From: Onthophagus taurus
Taxonomy: Eukaryota; Arthropoda; Insecta; Coleoptera; Scarabaeidae
Assembly: GCF_036711975.1 (NCBI RefSeq)
Contig: NC_091971.1
Span: 25,985,501-26,049,500 of the forward strand
Reading direction: 5' to 3'
Length of the DNA: 64,000 nt
This document shows, in pieces, positions 35,735 to 51,900 of the stretch. The notes beneath the pieces are model-generated. The model ran no database searches and was not told where the DNA came from. It was given only the letters and a program-made list of their open reading frames with translations. A program made the position numbers and the translations under genes. Position 1 is the first letter of the stretch; each line of letters begins with the position of its first letter.

Positions 35735-38500
35735 ATGCATCTGGGAGCAAAAATGTTAGAGACCATTACGTTACGGGTACAATTTGCTACAATTTTTGTA
35801 GTACAAGTTTTTCTGTATTATGCTCCGGATATCGTTTTTTTTCAACACTCTTCTATTTTACACATTCTTGAAAAATTCTCCACACTGATGCATCTGGGAG
35901 CAAAAATGTTACAGACCATTACGTTAAGGGTACAATTTGCTACAATTTTTGTAGTAAAAGTTTTTCTGTATTATGCTCCGGATACCGTTTTTTTTCAACA
36001 CTCTTCTATTTTACACATTCTTGAAAAATTCTCCACACTGATGCATCTGGGAGCAAAAATGTTACAGACCATTACGTTAAGGGTACAATTTGCTACAATC
36101 TTTGTAGTAAAAGTTTTTCTGTATTATGCTCCGGATACCGTTTTTTTTCAACACTCTTCTGTTTTACACATTTTTGAAAAATTCTCCACACTGATGCATC
36201 TAAGAGCAGAACTGTTACAGACCATTACGTTAAGGGTACAATTCGCTACAATTTTTGTACTAGAAGTTTTTCTGTATTATGCTCCGGATACCGTTTTTTT
36301 TCAACACTCTTCTATTTTACACATTTTTGAAAAATTCTCGATATTGATGCATCTGGGAGCAAAAATGTTACAGACCATTACGTTAAGGGTACAATTTGCT
36401 ACAATTTTTGTAGTAAAAGTTTTTCTGTATTATGCTCCGGATATCGTTTTTTTTTTCAACACTCTTCTATTTTACACATTCTTGAAAAATTCTCCACACT
36501 GATGCATCTGGGAGCAAAAATGTTACAGAACATTACGTTAAGGGTACAATTTGCTACAATTTTTGTAGTAAAAGTTTTTCTGTATTATGCTCCGGATACC
36601 GTTTTTTTTCAACACTCTTCTATTTTACACATTCTTGAAAAATTCTCCACACTGATGCATCTGGGAGCAAAAATGTTACAGACCATTACGTTAAGGGTAC
36701 AATTTGCTACAATCATTGTAGTAAAAGTTTTTCTGTATTATGCTCCGGATACCGTTTTTTTTTTCAACACTCTTCTGTTTTACACATTTTTGAAAAATTC
36801 TCCACACTGATGCATCTAAGAGCAAAACTGTTACAGACCATTACGTTAAGGGTACAATTTGCTACAATTTTTGTACTAGAAGTTTTTCTGTATTATACTC
36901 CGGATACCGTTTTTTTTCAACACTCTTCTATTTTACACATTTTTGAAAAATTCTCGATATTGATGCATCTGGGAGCAAAAATGTTACAGACCATTACGTT
37001 AAGGGTACAATTTGCTACAATTTTTGTAGTAAAAGTTTTTCTGTATTATGCTCCGGATATCGTTTTTTTTTTCAACACTCTTCTATTTTACACATTCTTG
37101 AAAAATTCTCCACACTGATGCATCTGGGAGCAAAAATGTTAGAGACCATTACGTTACGGGTACAATTTGCTACAATTTTTGTAGTACAAGTTTTTCTGTA
37201 TTATGCTCCGGATATCGTTTTTTTTCAACACTCTTCTATTTTACACATTCTTGAAAAATTCTCCACACTGATGCATCTGGGAGCAAAAATGTTACAGACC
37301 ATTACGTTAAGGGTACAATTTGCTACAATTTTTGTAGTAAAAGTTTTTCTGTATTATGCTCCGGATACCGTTTTTTTTCAACACTCTTCTATTTTACACA
37401 TTCTTGAAAAATTCTCCACACTGATGCATCTGGGAGCAAAAATGTTACAGACCATTACGTTAAGGGTACAATTTGCTACAATCTTTGTAGTAAAAGTTTT
37501 TCTGTATTATGCTCCGGATACCGTTTTTTTTCAACACTCTTCTGTTTTACACATTTTTGAAAAATTCTCCACACTGATGCATCTAAGAGCAGAACTGTTA
37601 CAGACCATTACGTTAAGGGTACAATTCGCTACAATTTTTGTACTAGAAGTTTTTCTGTATTATGCTCCGGATACCGTTTTTTTTCAACACTCTTCTATTT
37701 TACACATTTTTGAAAAATTCTCGATATTGATGCATCTGGGAGCAAAAATGTTACAGACCATTACGTTAAGGGTACAATTTGCTACAATTTTTGTAGTAAA
37801 AGTTTTTCTGTATTATGCTCCGGATATCGTTTTTTTTTTCAACACTCTTCTATTTTACACATTCTTGAAAAATTCTCCACACTGATGCATCTGGGAGCAA
37901 AAATGTTACAGAACATTACGTTAAGGGTACAATTTGCTACAATTTTTGTAGTAAAAGTTTTTCTGTATTATGCTCCGGATACCGTTTTTTTTCAACACTC
38001 TTCTATTTTACACATTCTTGAAAAATTCTCCACACTGATGCATCTGGGAGCAAAAATGTTACAGACCATTACGTTAAGGGTACAATTTGCTACAATCATT
38101 GTAGTAAAAGTTTTTCTGTATTATGCTCCGGATACCGTTTTTTTTTTCAACACTCTTCTGTTTTACACATTTTTGAAAAATTCTCCACACTGATGCATCT
38201 AAGAGCAAAACTGTTACAGACCATTACGTTAAGGGTACAATTTGCTACAATTTTTGTACTAGAAGTTTTTCTGTATTATACTCCGGATACCGTTTTTTTT
38301 CAACACTCTTCTATTTTACACATTTTTGAAAAATTCTCGATATTGATGCATCTGGGAGCAAAAATGTTACAGACCATTACGTTAAGGGTACAATTTGCTA
38401 CAATTTTTGTAGTAAAAGTTTTTCTGTATTATGCTCCGGATGTCGTTTTTTTTTTCAACACTCTTCTATTTTACACATTCTTGAAAAATTCTCCACACTG
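35735..38500. repeat. 1383-bp (9-monomer) higher-order repeat, two tandem copies
   Basis: Blocks starting at 35735 and 37118 have the same sequence of monomer variants, including a LHIFEKF/LRAELLQ unit and two consecutive frame-shifting long T tracts. The same 1383-bp step recurs at 50620 to 52003 and 56756 to 58139. Confidence 0.85.
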
Positions 38501-41500
38501 ATGCATCTGGGAGCAAAAATGTTAGAGACCATTACGTTACGGGTACAATTTGCTACAATTTTTGTAGTACAAGTTTTTCTGTATTATGCTCCGGATATCG
38601 TTTTTTTTCAACACTCTTCTATTTTACACATTCTTGAAAAATTCTCCACACTGATGCATCTGGGAGCAAAAATGTTAGAGACCATTACGTTACGGGTACA
38701 ATTTGCTACAATTTTTGTAGTACAAGTTTTTCTGTATTATGCTCCGGATACCGTTTTTTTTCAACACTCTTCTATTTTACACATTCTTGAAAAATTCTCG
38801 ATATTGATGCATCTGGGAGCAAAAATGTTACAGACCATTACGTTAAGGGTACAATTTGCTACAATTTTTGTAGTAAAAGTTTTTCTGTATTATGCTCCGG
38901 ATACCGTTTTTTTTCAACACTCTTCTATTTTACACATTCTTGAAAAATTCTCCACACTGATGCATCTGGGAGCAAAAATGTTACAGACCATTACGTTAAG
39001 GGTACAATTTGCTACAATTTTTGTAGTAAAAGTTTTTCTGTATTATGCTCCGGATACCGTTTTTTTTCAACACTCTTCTATTTTACACATTTTTGAAAAA
39101 TTCTCCACACTGATGCATCTGGGAGCAAAAATGTTACAGACCATTACGTTAAGGGTACAATTTGCTACAATTTTTGTAGTAAAAGTTTTTCTGTATTATG
39201 CTCCGGATATCGTTTTTTTTTCAACACTCTTCTATTTTACACATTCTTGAAAAATTCTCCACACTGATGCATCTGGGAGCAAAAATGTTAGAGACCATTA
39301 CGTAACGGGTACAATTTGCTACAATTTTTGTAGTACAAGTTTTTCTGTATTATGCTCCGGATATCGTTTTTTTTCAACACTCTTCTATTTTACACATTCT
39401 TGAAAAATTCTCCACACTGATGCATCTGGGAGCAAAACTGTTACAGACCATTACGTTAAGGGTACAATTTGCTACAATTTTTGTACTAGAAGTTTTTCTG
39501 TATTATGCTCCGGATACCGTTTTTTTTCAACACTCTTCTATTTTACACATTTTTGAAAAATTCTCGATATTGATGCATCTGGGAGCAAAAATGTTACAGA
39601 CCATTACGTTAAGGGTACAATTTGCTACAATTTTTGTAGTAAAAGTTTTTCTGTATTATGCTCCGGATATCGTTTTTTTTTTCAACACTCTTCTATTTTA
39701 CACATTCTTGAAAAATTCTCCACACTGATGCATCTGGGAGCAAAAATGTTAGAGACCATTACGTTACGGGTACAATTTGCTACAATTTTTGTAGTACAAG
39801 TTTTTCTGTATTATGCTCCGGATACCGTTTTTTTTCAACACTCTTCTATTTTACACATTCTTGAAAAATTCTCCACACTGATGCATCTGGGAGCAAAAAT
39901 GTTAGAGACCATTACGTTACGGGTACAATTTGCTACAATCATTGTAGTAAAAGTTTTTCTGTATTATGCTCCGGATACCGTTTTTTTTTTCAACACTCTT
40001 CTGTTTTACACATTTTTGAAAAATTCTCCACACTGATGCATCTAAGAGCAAAACTGTTACAGACCATTACGTTAAGGGTACAATTTGCTACAATTTTTGT
40101 ACTAGAAGTTTTTCTGTATTATACTCCGGATACCGTTTTTTTTCAACACTCTTCTATTTTACACATTTTTGAAAAATTCTCGATATTGATGCATCTGGGA
40201 GCAAAAATGTTACAGACCATTACGTTAAGGGTACAATTTGCTACAATTTTTGTAGTAAAAGTTTTTCTGTATTATGCTCCGGATATCGTTTTTTTTTTCA
40301 ACACTCTTCTATTTTACACATTCTTGAAAAATTCTCCACACTGATGCATCTGGGAGCAAAAATGTTAGAGACCATTACGTTACGGGTACAATTTGCTACA
40401 ATTTTTGTAGTACAAGTTTTTCTGTATTATGCTCCGGATATCGTTTTTTTTCAACACTCTTCTATTTTACACATTCTTGAAAAATTCTCCACACTGATGC
40501 ATCTGGGAGCAAAAATGTTACAGACCATTACGTTAAGGGTACAATTTGCTACAATTTTTGTAGTAAAAGTTTTTCTGTATTATGCTCCGGATACCGTTTT
40601 TTTTCAACACTCTTCTATTTTACACATTCTTGAAAAATTCTCCACACTGATGCATCTGGGAGCAAAAATGTTACAGACCATTACGTTAAGGGTACAATTT
40701 GCTACAATCTTTGTAGTAAAAGTTTTTCTGTATTATGCTCCGGATACCGTTTTTTTTCAACACTCTTCTGTTTTACACATTTTTGAAAAATTCTCCACAC
40801 TGATGCATCTAAGAGCAGAACTGTTACAGACCATTACGTTAAGGGTACAATTCGCTACAATTTTTGTACTAGAAGTTTTTCTGTATTATGCTCCGGATAC
40901 CGTTTTTTTTCAACACTCTTCTATTTTACACATTTTTGAAAAATTCTCGATATTGATGCATCTGGGAGCAAAAATGTTACAGACCATTACGTTAAGGGTA
41001 CAATTTGCTACAATTTTTGTAGTAAAAGTTTTTCTGTATTATGCTCCGGATATCGTTTTTTTTTTCAACACTCTTCTATTTTACACATTCTTGAAAAATT
41101 CTCCACACTGATGCATCTGGGAGCAAAAATGTTACAGAACATTACGTTAAGGGTACAATTTGCTACAATTTTTGTAGTAAAAGTTTTTCTGTATTATGCT
41201 CCGGATACCGTTTTTTTTCAACACTCTTCTATTTTACACATTCTTGAAAAATTCTCCACACTGATGCATCTGGGAGCAAAAATGTTACAGACCATTACGT
41301 TAAGGGTACAATTTGCTACAATCATTGTAGTAAAAGTTTTTCTGTATTATGCTCCGGATACCGTTTTTTTTTTCAACACTCTTCTGTTTTACACATTTTT
41401 GAAAAATTCTCCACACTGATGCATCTAAGAGCAAAACTGTTACAGACCATTACGTTAAGGGTACAATTTGCTACAATTTTTGTACTAGAAGTTTTTCTGT

Positions 41501-43106
41501 ATTATACTCCGGATACCGTTTTTTTTCAACACTCTTCTATTTTACACATTTTTGAAAAATTCTCGATATTGATGCATCTGGGAGCAAAAATGTTACAGAC
41601 CATTACGTTAAGGGTACAATTTGCTACAATTTTTGTAGTAAAAGTTTTTCTGTATTATGCTCCGGATGTCGTTTTTTTTTTCAACACTCTTCTATTTTAC
41701 ACATTCTTGAAAAATTCTCCACACTGATGCATCTGGGAGCAAAAATGTTAGAGACCATTACGTTACGGGTACAATTTGCTACAATTTTTGTAGTACAAGT
41801 TTTTCTGTATTATGCTCCGGATATCGTTTTTTTTCAACACTCTTCTATTTTACACATTCTTGAAAAATTCTCCACACTGATGCATCTGGGAGCAAAAATG
41901 TTAGAGACCATTACGTTACGGGTACAATTTGCTACAATTTTTGTAGTACAAGTTTTTCTGTATTATGCTCCGGATACCGTTTTTTTTCAACACTCTTCTA
42001 TTTTACACATTCTTGAAAAATTCTCGATATTGATGCATCTGGGAGCAAAAATGTTACAGACCATTACGTTAAGGGTACAATTTGCTACAATTTTTGTAGT
42101 AAAAGTTTTTCTGTATTATGCTCCGGATACCGTTTTTTTTCAACACTCTTCTATTTTACACATTCTTGAAAAATTCTCCACACTGATGCATCTGGGAGCA
42201 AAAATGTTACAGACCATTACGTTAAGGGTACAATTTGCTACAATTTTTGTAGTAAAAGTTTTTCTGTATTATGCTCCGGATACCGTTTTTTTTCAACACT
42301 CTTCTATTTTACACATTTTTGAAAAATTCTCCACACTGATGCATCTGGGAGCAAAAATGTTACAGACCATTACGTTAAGGGTACAATTTGCTACAATTTT
42401 TGTAGTAAAAGTTTTTCTGTATTATGCTCCGGATATCGTTTTTTTTTCAACACTCTTCTATTTTACACATTCTTGAAAAATTCTCCACACTGATGCATCT
42501 GGGAGCAAAAATGTTAGAGACCATTACGTAACGGGTACAATTTGCTACAATTTTTGTAGTACAAGTTTTTCTGTATTATGCTCCGGATATCGTTTTTTTT
42601 CAACACTCTTCTATTTTACACATTCTTGAAAAATTCTCCACACTGATGCATCTGGGAGCAAAACTGTTACAGACCATTACGTTAAGGGTACAATTTGCTA
42701 CAATTTTTGTACTAGAAGTTTTTCTGTATTATGCTCCGGATACCGTTTTTTTTCAACACTCTTCTATTTTACACATTTTTGAAAAATTCTCGATATTGAT
42801 GCATCTGGGAGCAAAAATGTTACAGACCATTACGTTAAGGGTACAATTTGCTACAATTTTTGTAGTAAAAGTTTTTCTGTATTATGCTCCGGATATCGTT
42901 TTTTTTTTCAACACTCTTCTATTTTACACATTCTTGAAAAATTCTCCACACTGATGCATCTGGGAGCAAAAATGTTAGAGACCATTACGTTACGGGTACA
43001 ATTTGCTACAATTTTTGTAGTACAAGTTTTTCTGTATTATGCTCCGGATACCGTTTTTTTTCAACACTCTTCTATTTTACACATTCTTGAAAAATTCTCC
43101 ACACTG
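37118..43106. repeat. 3226-bp (21-monomer) higher-order repeat, two copies
   Basis: The variant order at 37118-39880 recurs at 40344-43106. Examples are 38501 to 41727 and 39420 to 42646, each 3226 bp apart. The shared units include one with an in-frame TAA (CGTAACGGG, near 39301 and 42527). Confidence 0.85.
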
Positions 43107-46100
43107 ATGCATCTGGGAGCAAAAATGTTACAGACCATTACGTTAAGGGTACAATTTGCTACAATTTTTGTAGTAAAAGTTTTTCTGTATTATGCTCCGG
43201 ATACCGTTTTTTTTCAACACTCTTCTATTTTACACATTCTTGAAAAATTCTCCACACTGATGCATCTGGGAGCAAAAATGTTACAGACCATTACGTTAAG
43301 GGTACAATTTGCTACAATCTTTGTAGTAAAAGTTTTTCTGTATTATGCTCCGGATACCGTTTTTTTTCAACACTCTTCTGTTTTACACATTTTTGAAAAA
43401 TTCTCCACACTGATGCATCTAAGAGCAAAACTGTTACAGACCATTACGTTAAGGGTACAATTTGCTACAATTTTTGTACTAGAAGTTTTTCTGTATTATG
43501 CTCCGGATACCGTTTTTTTTCAACACTCTTCTATTTTACACATTTTTGAAAAATTCTCGATATTGATGCATCTGGGAGCAAAAATGTTACAGACCATTAC
43601 GTTAAGGGTACAATTTGCTACAATTTTTGTAGTAAAAGTTTTTCTGTATTATGCTCCGGATATCGTTTTTTTTTCAACACTATTCTATTTTACACATTCT
43701 TGAAAAATTCTCCACACTGATGCATCTGGGAGCAAAAATGTTAGAGACCATTACGTTACGGGTACAATTTGCTACAATTTTTGTAGTACAAGTTTTTCTG
43801 TATTATGCTCCGAATACCGTTTTTTTTCAACACTCTTCTATTTTACACATTCTTGAAAAATTCTCCACACTGATGCATCTGGGAGCAAAAATGTTACAGA
43901 CCATTACGTTAAGGGTACAATTTGCTACAATTTTTGTAGTAAAAGTTTTTCTGTATTATGCTCCGGATACCGTTTTTTTTCAACACTCTTCTATTTTACA
44001 CATTTTTGAAAAATTCTCCACACTGATGCATCTGGGAGCAAAAATGTTACAGACCATTACGTTAAGGGTACAATTTGCTACAATTTTTGTAGTAAAAGTT
44101 TTTCTGTATTATGCTCCGGATATCGTTTTTTTTTCAACACTCTTCTATTTTACACATTCTTGAAAAATTCTCCACACTGATGCATCTGGGAGCAAAAATG
44201 TTAGAGACCATTACGTAACGGGTACAATTTGCTACAATTTTTGTAGTACAAGTTTTTCTGTATTATGCTCCGGATATCGTTTTTTTTCAACACTCTTCTA
44301 TTTTACACATTCTTGAAAAATTCTCCACACTGATGCATCTGGGAGCAAAACTGTTACAGACCATTACGTTAAGGGTACAATTTGCTACAATTTTTGTACT
44401 AGAAGTTTTTCTGTATTATGCTCCGGATACCGTTTTTTTTCAACACTCTTCTATTTTACACATTTTTGAAAAATTCTCGATATTGATGCATCTGGGAGCA
44501 AAAATGTTACAGACCATTACGTTAAGGGTACAATTTGCTACAATTTTTGTAGTAAAAGTTTTTCTGTATTATGCTCCGGATATCGTTTTTTTTTTCAACA
44601 CTCTTCTATTTTACACATTCTTGAAAAATTCTCCACACTGATGCATCTGGGAGCAAAAATGTTAGAGATCATTACGTTACGGGTACAATTTGCTACAATT
44701 TTTGTAGTACAAGTTTTTCTGTATTATGCTCCGGATACCGTTTTTTTTTCAACACTCTTCTATTTTACACATTCTTGAAAAATTCTCCACACTGATGCAT
44801 CTGGGAGCAAAAATGTTAGAGACCATTACGTTACGGGTACAATTTGCTACAATTTTTGTAGTACAAGTTTTTCTGTATTATGCTCCGGATACCGTTTTTT
44901 TTCAACACTCTTCTATTTTACACATTCTTGAAAAATTCTCCACACTGATGCATCTGGGAGCAAAAATGTTACAGACCATTACGTTAAGGGTACAATTTGC
45001 TACAATTTTTGTAGTAAAAGTTTTTCTGTATTATGCTCCGGATACCGTTTTTTTTCAACACTCTTCTATTTTACACATTCTTGAAAAATTCTCCACACTG
45101 ATGCATCTGGGAGCAAAAATGTTACAGACCATTACGTTAAGGGTACAATTTGCTACAATCTTTGTAGTAAAAGTTTTTCTGTATTATGCTCCGGATACCG
45201 TTTTTTTTCAACACTCTTCTGTTTTACACATTTTTGAAAAATTCTCCACACTGATGCATCTAAGAGCAAAACTGTTACAGACCATTACGTTAAGGGTACA
45301 ATTTGCTACAATTTTTGTACTAGAAGTTTTTCTGTATTATGCTCCGGATACCGTTTTTTTTCAACACTCTTCTATTTTACACATTTTTGAAAAATTCTCG
45401 ATATTGATGCATCTGGGAGCAAAAATGTTACAGACCATTACGTTAAGGGTACAATTTGCTACAATTTTTGTAGTAAAAGTTTTTCTGTATTATGCTCCGG
45501 ATATCGTTTTTTTTTTCAACACTCTTCTATTTTACACATTCTTGAAAAATTCTCCACACTGATGCATCTGGGAGCAAAAATGTTAGAGACCATTACGTTA
45601 CGGGTACAATTTGCTACAATTTTTGTAGTACAAGTTTTTCTGTATTATGCTCCGAATACCGTTTTTTTTCAACACTCTTCTATTTTACACATTCTTGAAA
45701 AATTCTCCACACTGATGCATCTGGGAGCAAAAATGTTACAGACCATTACGTTAAGGGTACAATTTGCTACAATTTTTGTAGTAAAAGTTTTTCTGTATTA
45801 TGCTCCGGATACCGTTTTTTTTCAACACTCTTCTATTTTACACATTTTTGAAAAATTCTCCACACTGATGCATCTGGGAGCAAAAATGTTACAGACCATT
45901 ACGTTAAGGGTACAATTTGCTACAATTTTTGTAGTAAAAGTTTTTCTGTATTATGCTCCGGATATCGTTTTTTTTTCAACACTCTTCTATTTTACACATT
46001 CTTGAAAAATTCTCCACACTGATGCATCTGGGAGCAAAAATGTTAGAGACCATTACGTAACGGGTACAATTTGCTACAATTTTTGTAGTACAAGTTTTTC

Positions 46101-48931
46101 TGTATTATGCTCCGGATATCGTTTTTTTTCAACACTCTTCTATTTTACACATTCTTGAAAAATTCTCCACACTGATGCATCTGGGAGCAAAACTGTTACA
46201 GACCATTACGTTAAGGGTACAATTTGCTACAATTTTTGTACTAGAAGTTTTTCTGTATTATGCTCCGGATACCGTTTTTTTTCAACACTCTTCTATTTTA
46301 CACATTTTTGAAAAATTCTCGATATTGATGCATCTGGGAGCAAAAATGTTACAGACCATTACGTTAAGGGTACAATTTGCTACAATTTTTGTAGTAAAAG
46401 TTTTTCTGTATTATGCTCCGGATATCGTTTTTTTTTTCAACACTCTTCTATTTTACACATTCTTGAAAAATTCTCCACACTGATGCATCTGGGAGCAAAA
46501 ATGTTAGAGACCATTACGTTACGGGTACAATTTGCTACAATTTTTGTAGTACAAGTTTTTCTGTATTATGCTCCGGATATCGTTTTTTTTCAACACTCTT
46601 CTATTTTACACATTCTTGAAAAATTCTCCACACTGATGCATCTGGGAGCAAAAATGTTAGAGATCATTACGTTACGGGTACAATTTGCTACAATTTTTGT
46701 AGTACAAGTTTTTCTGTATTATGCTCCGGATACCGTTTTTTTTCAACACTCTTCTATTTTACATATTCTTGAAAAATTCTCGATATTGATGCTTCTGGGA
46801 GCAAAAATGTTACAGACCATTACGTTAAGGGTACAATTTGCTACAATTTTTGTACTACAAGTTTTTCTGTATTATGCTCCGGATACCGTTTTTTTTCAAC
46901 ATTCTTCTATTTTACACATTCTTGAAAAATTCTCGATATTGATGCATCTGGGAGCAAAAATGTTACAGACCATTACGTTAAGGGTACAATTTGCTACAAT
47001 TTTTGTAGTAAAAGTTTTTCTGTATTATGCTCCGGATATCGTTTTTTTTCAACACTCTTCTATTTTACACATTCTTGAAAAATTCTCCACACTGATGCAT
47101 CTGGGAGCAAAAATGTTAGAGACCATTACGTTACGGGTACAATTTGCTACAATTTTTGTAGTACAAGTTTTTCTGTATTATGCTCCGGATACCGTTTTTT
47201 TTCAACACTCTTCTATTTTACACATTCTTGAAAAATTCTCGATATTGATGCATCTGGGAGCAAAAATGTTAGAGACCATTACGTTACGGGTACAATTTGC
47301 TACAATTTTTGTAGTACAAGTTTTTCTGTATTATGCTCCGAATACCGTTTTTTTTCAACACTCTTCTATTTTACACATTCTTGAAAAATTCTCCACACTG
47401 ATGCATCTGGGAGCAAAAATGTTACAGACCATTACGTTAAGGGTACAATTTGCTACAATTTTTGTAGTAAAAGTTTTTCTGTATTATGCTCCGGATATCG
47501 TTTTTTTTCAACACTCTTCTATTTTACACATTCTTGAAAAATTCTCCACACTGATGCATCTGGGAGCAAAACTGTTACAGACCATTACGTTAAGGGTACA
47601 ATTTGCTACAATTTTTGTACTAGAAGTTTTTCTGTATTATGCTCCGGATACCGTTTTTTTTCAACACTCTTCTATTTTACACATTTTTGAAAAATTCTCG
47701 ATATTGATGCATCTGGGAGCAAAAATGTTACAGACCATTACGTTAAGGGTACAATTTGCTACAATTTTTGTAGTAAAAGTTTTTCTGTATTATGCTCCGG
47801 ATATCGTTTTTTTTTTCAACACTCTTCTATTTTACACATTCTTGAAAAATTCTCCACACTGATGCATCTGGGAGCAAAAATGTTAGAGACCATTACGTTA
47901 CGGGTACAATTTGCTACAATTTTTGTAGTACAAGTTTTTCTGTATTATGCTCCGGATATCGTTTTTTTTCAACACTCTTCTATTTTACACATTCTTGAAA
48001 AATTCTCCACACTGATGCATCTGGGAGCAAAAATGTTAGAGATCATTACGTTACGGGTACAATTTGCTACAATTTTTGTAGTACAAGTTTTTCTGTATTA
48101 TGCTCCGGATACCGTTTTTTTTCAACACTCTTCTATTTTACATATTCTTGAAAAATTCTCGATATTGATGCTTCTGGGAGCAAAAATGTTACAGACCATT
48201 ACGTTAAGGGTACAATTTGCTACAATTTTTGTACTACAAGTTTTTCTGTATTATGCTCCGGATACCGTTTTTTTTCAACATTCTTCTATTTTACACATTC
48301 TTGAAAAATTCTCGATATTGATGCATCTGGGAGCAAAAATGTTACAGACCATTACGTTAAGGGTACAATTTGCTACAATTTTTGTAGTAAAAGTTTTTCT
48401 GTATTATGCTCCGGATATCGTTTTTTTTCAACACTCTTCTATTTTACACATTCTTGAAAAATTCTCCACACTGATGCATCTGGGAGCAAAAATGTTAGAG
48501 ACCATTACGTTACGGGTACAATTTGCTACAATTTTTGTAGTACAAGTTTTTCTGTATTATGCTCCGGATACCGTTTTTTTTCAACACTCTTCTATTTTAC
48601 ACATTCTTGAAAAATTCTCGATATTGATGCATCTGGGAGCAAAAATGTTACAGACCATTACGTTAAGGGTACAATTTGCTACAATTTTTATAGTACAAGT
48701 TTTTCTGTATTATGCTCCGGATACCGTTTTTTTTCAACACTCTTCTATTTTACACATTCTTGAAAAATTCTCCACACTGATGCATCTGGGAGCAAAAATG
48801 TTAGAGACCATTACGTTACGGGTACAATTTGCTACAATTTTTGTAGTACAAGTTTTTCTGTATTATGCTCCGGATACCGTTTTTTTCAACACTCTTCTAT
48901 TTTACACATTCTTGAAAAATTCTCCACACTG

Positions 48932-51900
48932 ATGCATCTGGGAGCAAAAATGTTAGAGACCATTATGTTACGGGTACAATTTGCTACAATTTTTGTAGTA
49001 CAAGTTTTTCTGTATTATGCTCCGGACACCGTTTTTTTTCAACACTCTTCTATTTTACACATTCTTGAAAAATTCTCCACACTGATGCATCTGGGAGCAA
49101 AAATGTTACAGAACATTACGTTAAGGGTACAATTTGCTACAATTTTTGTAGTAAAAGTTTTTCTGTATTATGCTCCGGATACCGTTTTTTTTCAACACTC
49201 TTCTATTTTACACATTCTTGAAAAATTCTCCACACTGATGCATCTGGGAGCAAAAATGTTACAGACCATTACGTTAAGGGTACAATTTGCTACAATCATT
49301 GTAGTAAAAGTTTTTCTGTATTATGCTCCGGATACCGTTTTTTTTTTCAACACTCTTCTGTTTTACACATTTTTGAAAAATTCTCCACACTGATGCATCT
49401 AAGAGCAAAACTGTTACAGACCATTACGTTAAGGGTACAATTTGCTACAATTTTTGTACTAGAAGTTTTTCTGTATTATACTCCGGATACCGTTTTTTTT
49501 CAACACTCTTCTATTTTACACATTTTTGAAAAATTCTCGATATTGATGCATCTGGGAGCAAAAATGTTACAGACCATTACGTTAAGGGTACAATTTGCTA
49601 CAATTTTTGTAGTAAAAGTTTTTCTGTATTATGCTCCGGATATCGTTTTTTTTTCAACACTCTTCTATTTTACACATCCTTGAAAAATTCTCCACACTGA
49701 TGCATCTGGGAGCAAAAATGTTAGAGACCATTACGTTACGGGTACAATTTGCTACAATTTTTGTAGTACAAGTTTTTCTGTATTATGCTCCGGATATCGT
49801 TTTTTTTCAACACTCTTCTATTTTACACATTCTTGAAAAATTCTCCACACTGATGCATCTGGGAGCAAAAATGTTAGAGACCATTACGTTACGGGTACAG
49901 TTTGCTACAATTTTTGTAGTACAAGTTTTTCTGTATTATGCTCCGGATACCGTTTTTTTTCAACACTCTTCTATTTTACACATTCTTGAAAAATTCTCGA
50001 TATTGATGCATCTGGGAGCAAAAATGTTACAGACCATTACGTTAAGGGTACAATTTGCTACAATTTTTGTAGTAAAAGTTTTTCTGTATTATGCTCCGGA
50101 TACCGTTTTTTTTCAACACTCTTCTATTTTACACATTCTTGAAAAATTCTCCACACTGATGCATCTGGGAGCAAAAATGTTACAGACCATTACGTTAAGG
50201 GTACAATTTGCTACAATCTTTGTAGTAAAAGTTTTTCTGTATTATGCTCCGGATACCGTTTTTTTTCAACACTCTTCTGTTTTACACATTTTTGAAAAAT
50301 TCTCCACACTGATGCATCTAAGAGCAGAACTGTTACAGACCATTACGTTAAGGGTACAATTCGCTACAATTTTTGTACTAGAAGTTTTTCTGTATTATGC
50401 TCCGGATACCGTTTTTTTTCAACACTCTTCTATTTTACACATTTTTGAAAAATTCTCGATATTGATGCATCTGGGAGCAAAAATGTTACAGACCATTACG
50501 TTAAGGGTACAATTTGCTACAATTTTTGTAGTAAAAGTTTTTCTGTATTATGCTCCGGATATCGTTTTTTTTTTCAACACTCTTCTATTTTACACATTCT
50601 TGAAAAATTCTCCACACTGATGCATCTGGGAGCAAAAATGTTACAGAACATTACGTTAAGGGTACAATTTGCTACAATTTTTGTAGTAAAAGTTTTTCTG
50701 TATTATGCTCCGGATACCGTTTTTTTTCAACACTCTTCTATTTTACACATTCTTGAAAAATTCTCCACACTGATGCATCTGGGAGCAAAAATGTTACAGA
50801 CCATTACGTTAAGGGTACAATTTGCTACAATCATTGTAGTAAAAGTTTTTCTGTATTATGCTCCGGATACCGTTTTTTTTTTCAACACTCTTCTGTTTTA
50901 CACATTTTTGAAAAATTCTCCACACTGATGCATCTAAGAGCAAAACTGTTACAGACCATTACGTTAAGGGTACAATTTGCTACAATTTTTGTACTAGAAG
51001 TTTTTCTGTATTATACTCCGGATACCGTTTTTTTTCAACACTCTTCTATTTTACACATTTTTGAAAAATTCTCGATATTGATGCATCTGGGAGCAAAAAT
51101 GTTACAGACCATTACGTTAAGGGTACAATTTGCTACAATTTTTGTAGTAAAAGTTTTTCTGTATTATGCTCCGGATATCGTTTTTTTTTTCAACACTCTT
51201 CTATTTTACACATTCTTGAAAAATTCTCCACACTGATGCATCTGGGAGCAAAAATGTTAGAGACCATTACGTTACGGGTACAATTTGCTACAATTTTTGT
51301 AGTACAAGTTTTTCTGTATTATGCTCCGGATATCGTTTTTTTTCAACACTCTTCTATTTTACACATTCTTGAAAAATTCTCCACACTGATGCATCTGGGA
51401 GCAAAAATGTTAGAGACCATTACGTTACGGGTACAATTTGCTACAATTTTTGTAGTAAAAGTTTTTCTGTATTATGCTCCGGATACCGTTTTTTTTCAAC
51501 ACTCTTCTATTTTACACATTCTTGAAAAATTCTCCACACTGATGCATCTGGGAGCAAAAATGTTACAGACCATTACGTTAAGGGTACAATTTGCTACAAT
51601 CTTTGTAGTAAAAGTTTTTCTGTATTATGCTCCGGATACCGTTTTTTTTCAACACTCTTCTGTTTTACACATTTTTGAAAAATTCTCCACACTGATGCAT
51701 CTAAGAGCAGAACTGTTACAGACCATTACGTTAAGGGTACAATTCGCTACAATTTTTGTACTAGAAGTTTTTCTGTATTATGCTCCGGATACCGTTTTTT
51801 TTCAACACTCTTCTATTTTACACATTTTTGAAAAATTCTCGATATTGATGCATCTGGGAGCAAAAATGTTACAGACCATTACGTTAAGGGTACAATTTGC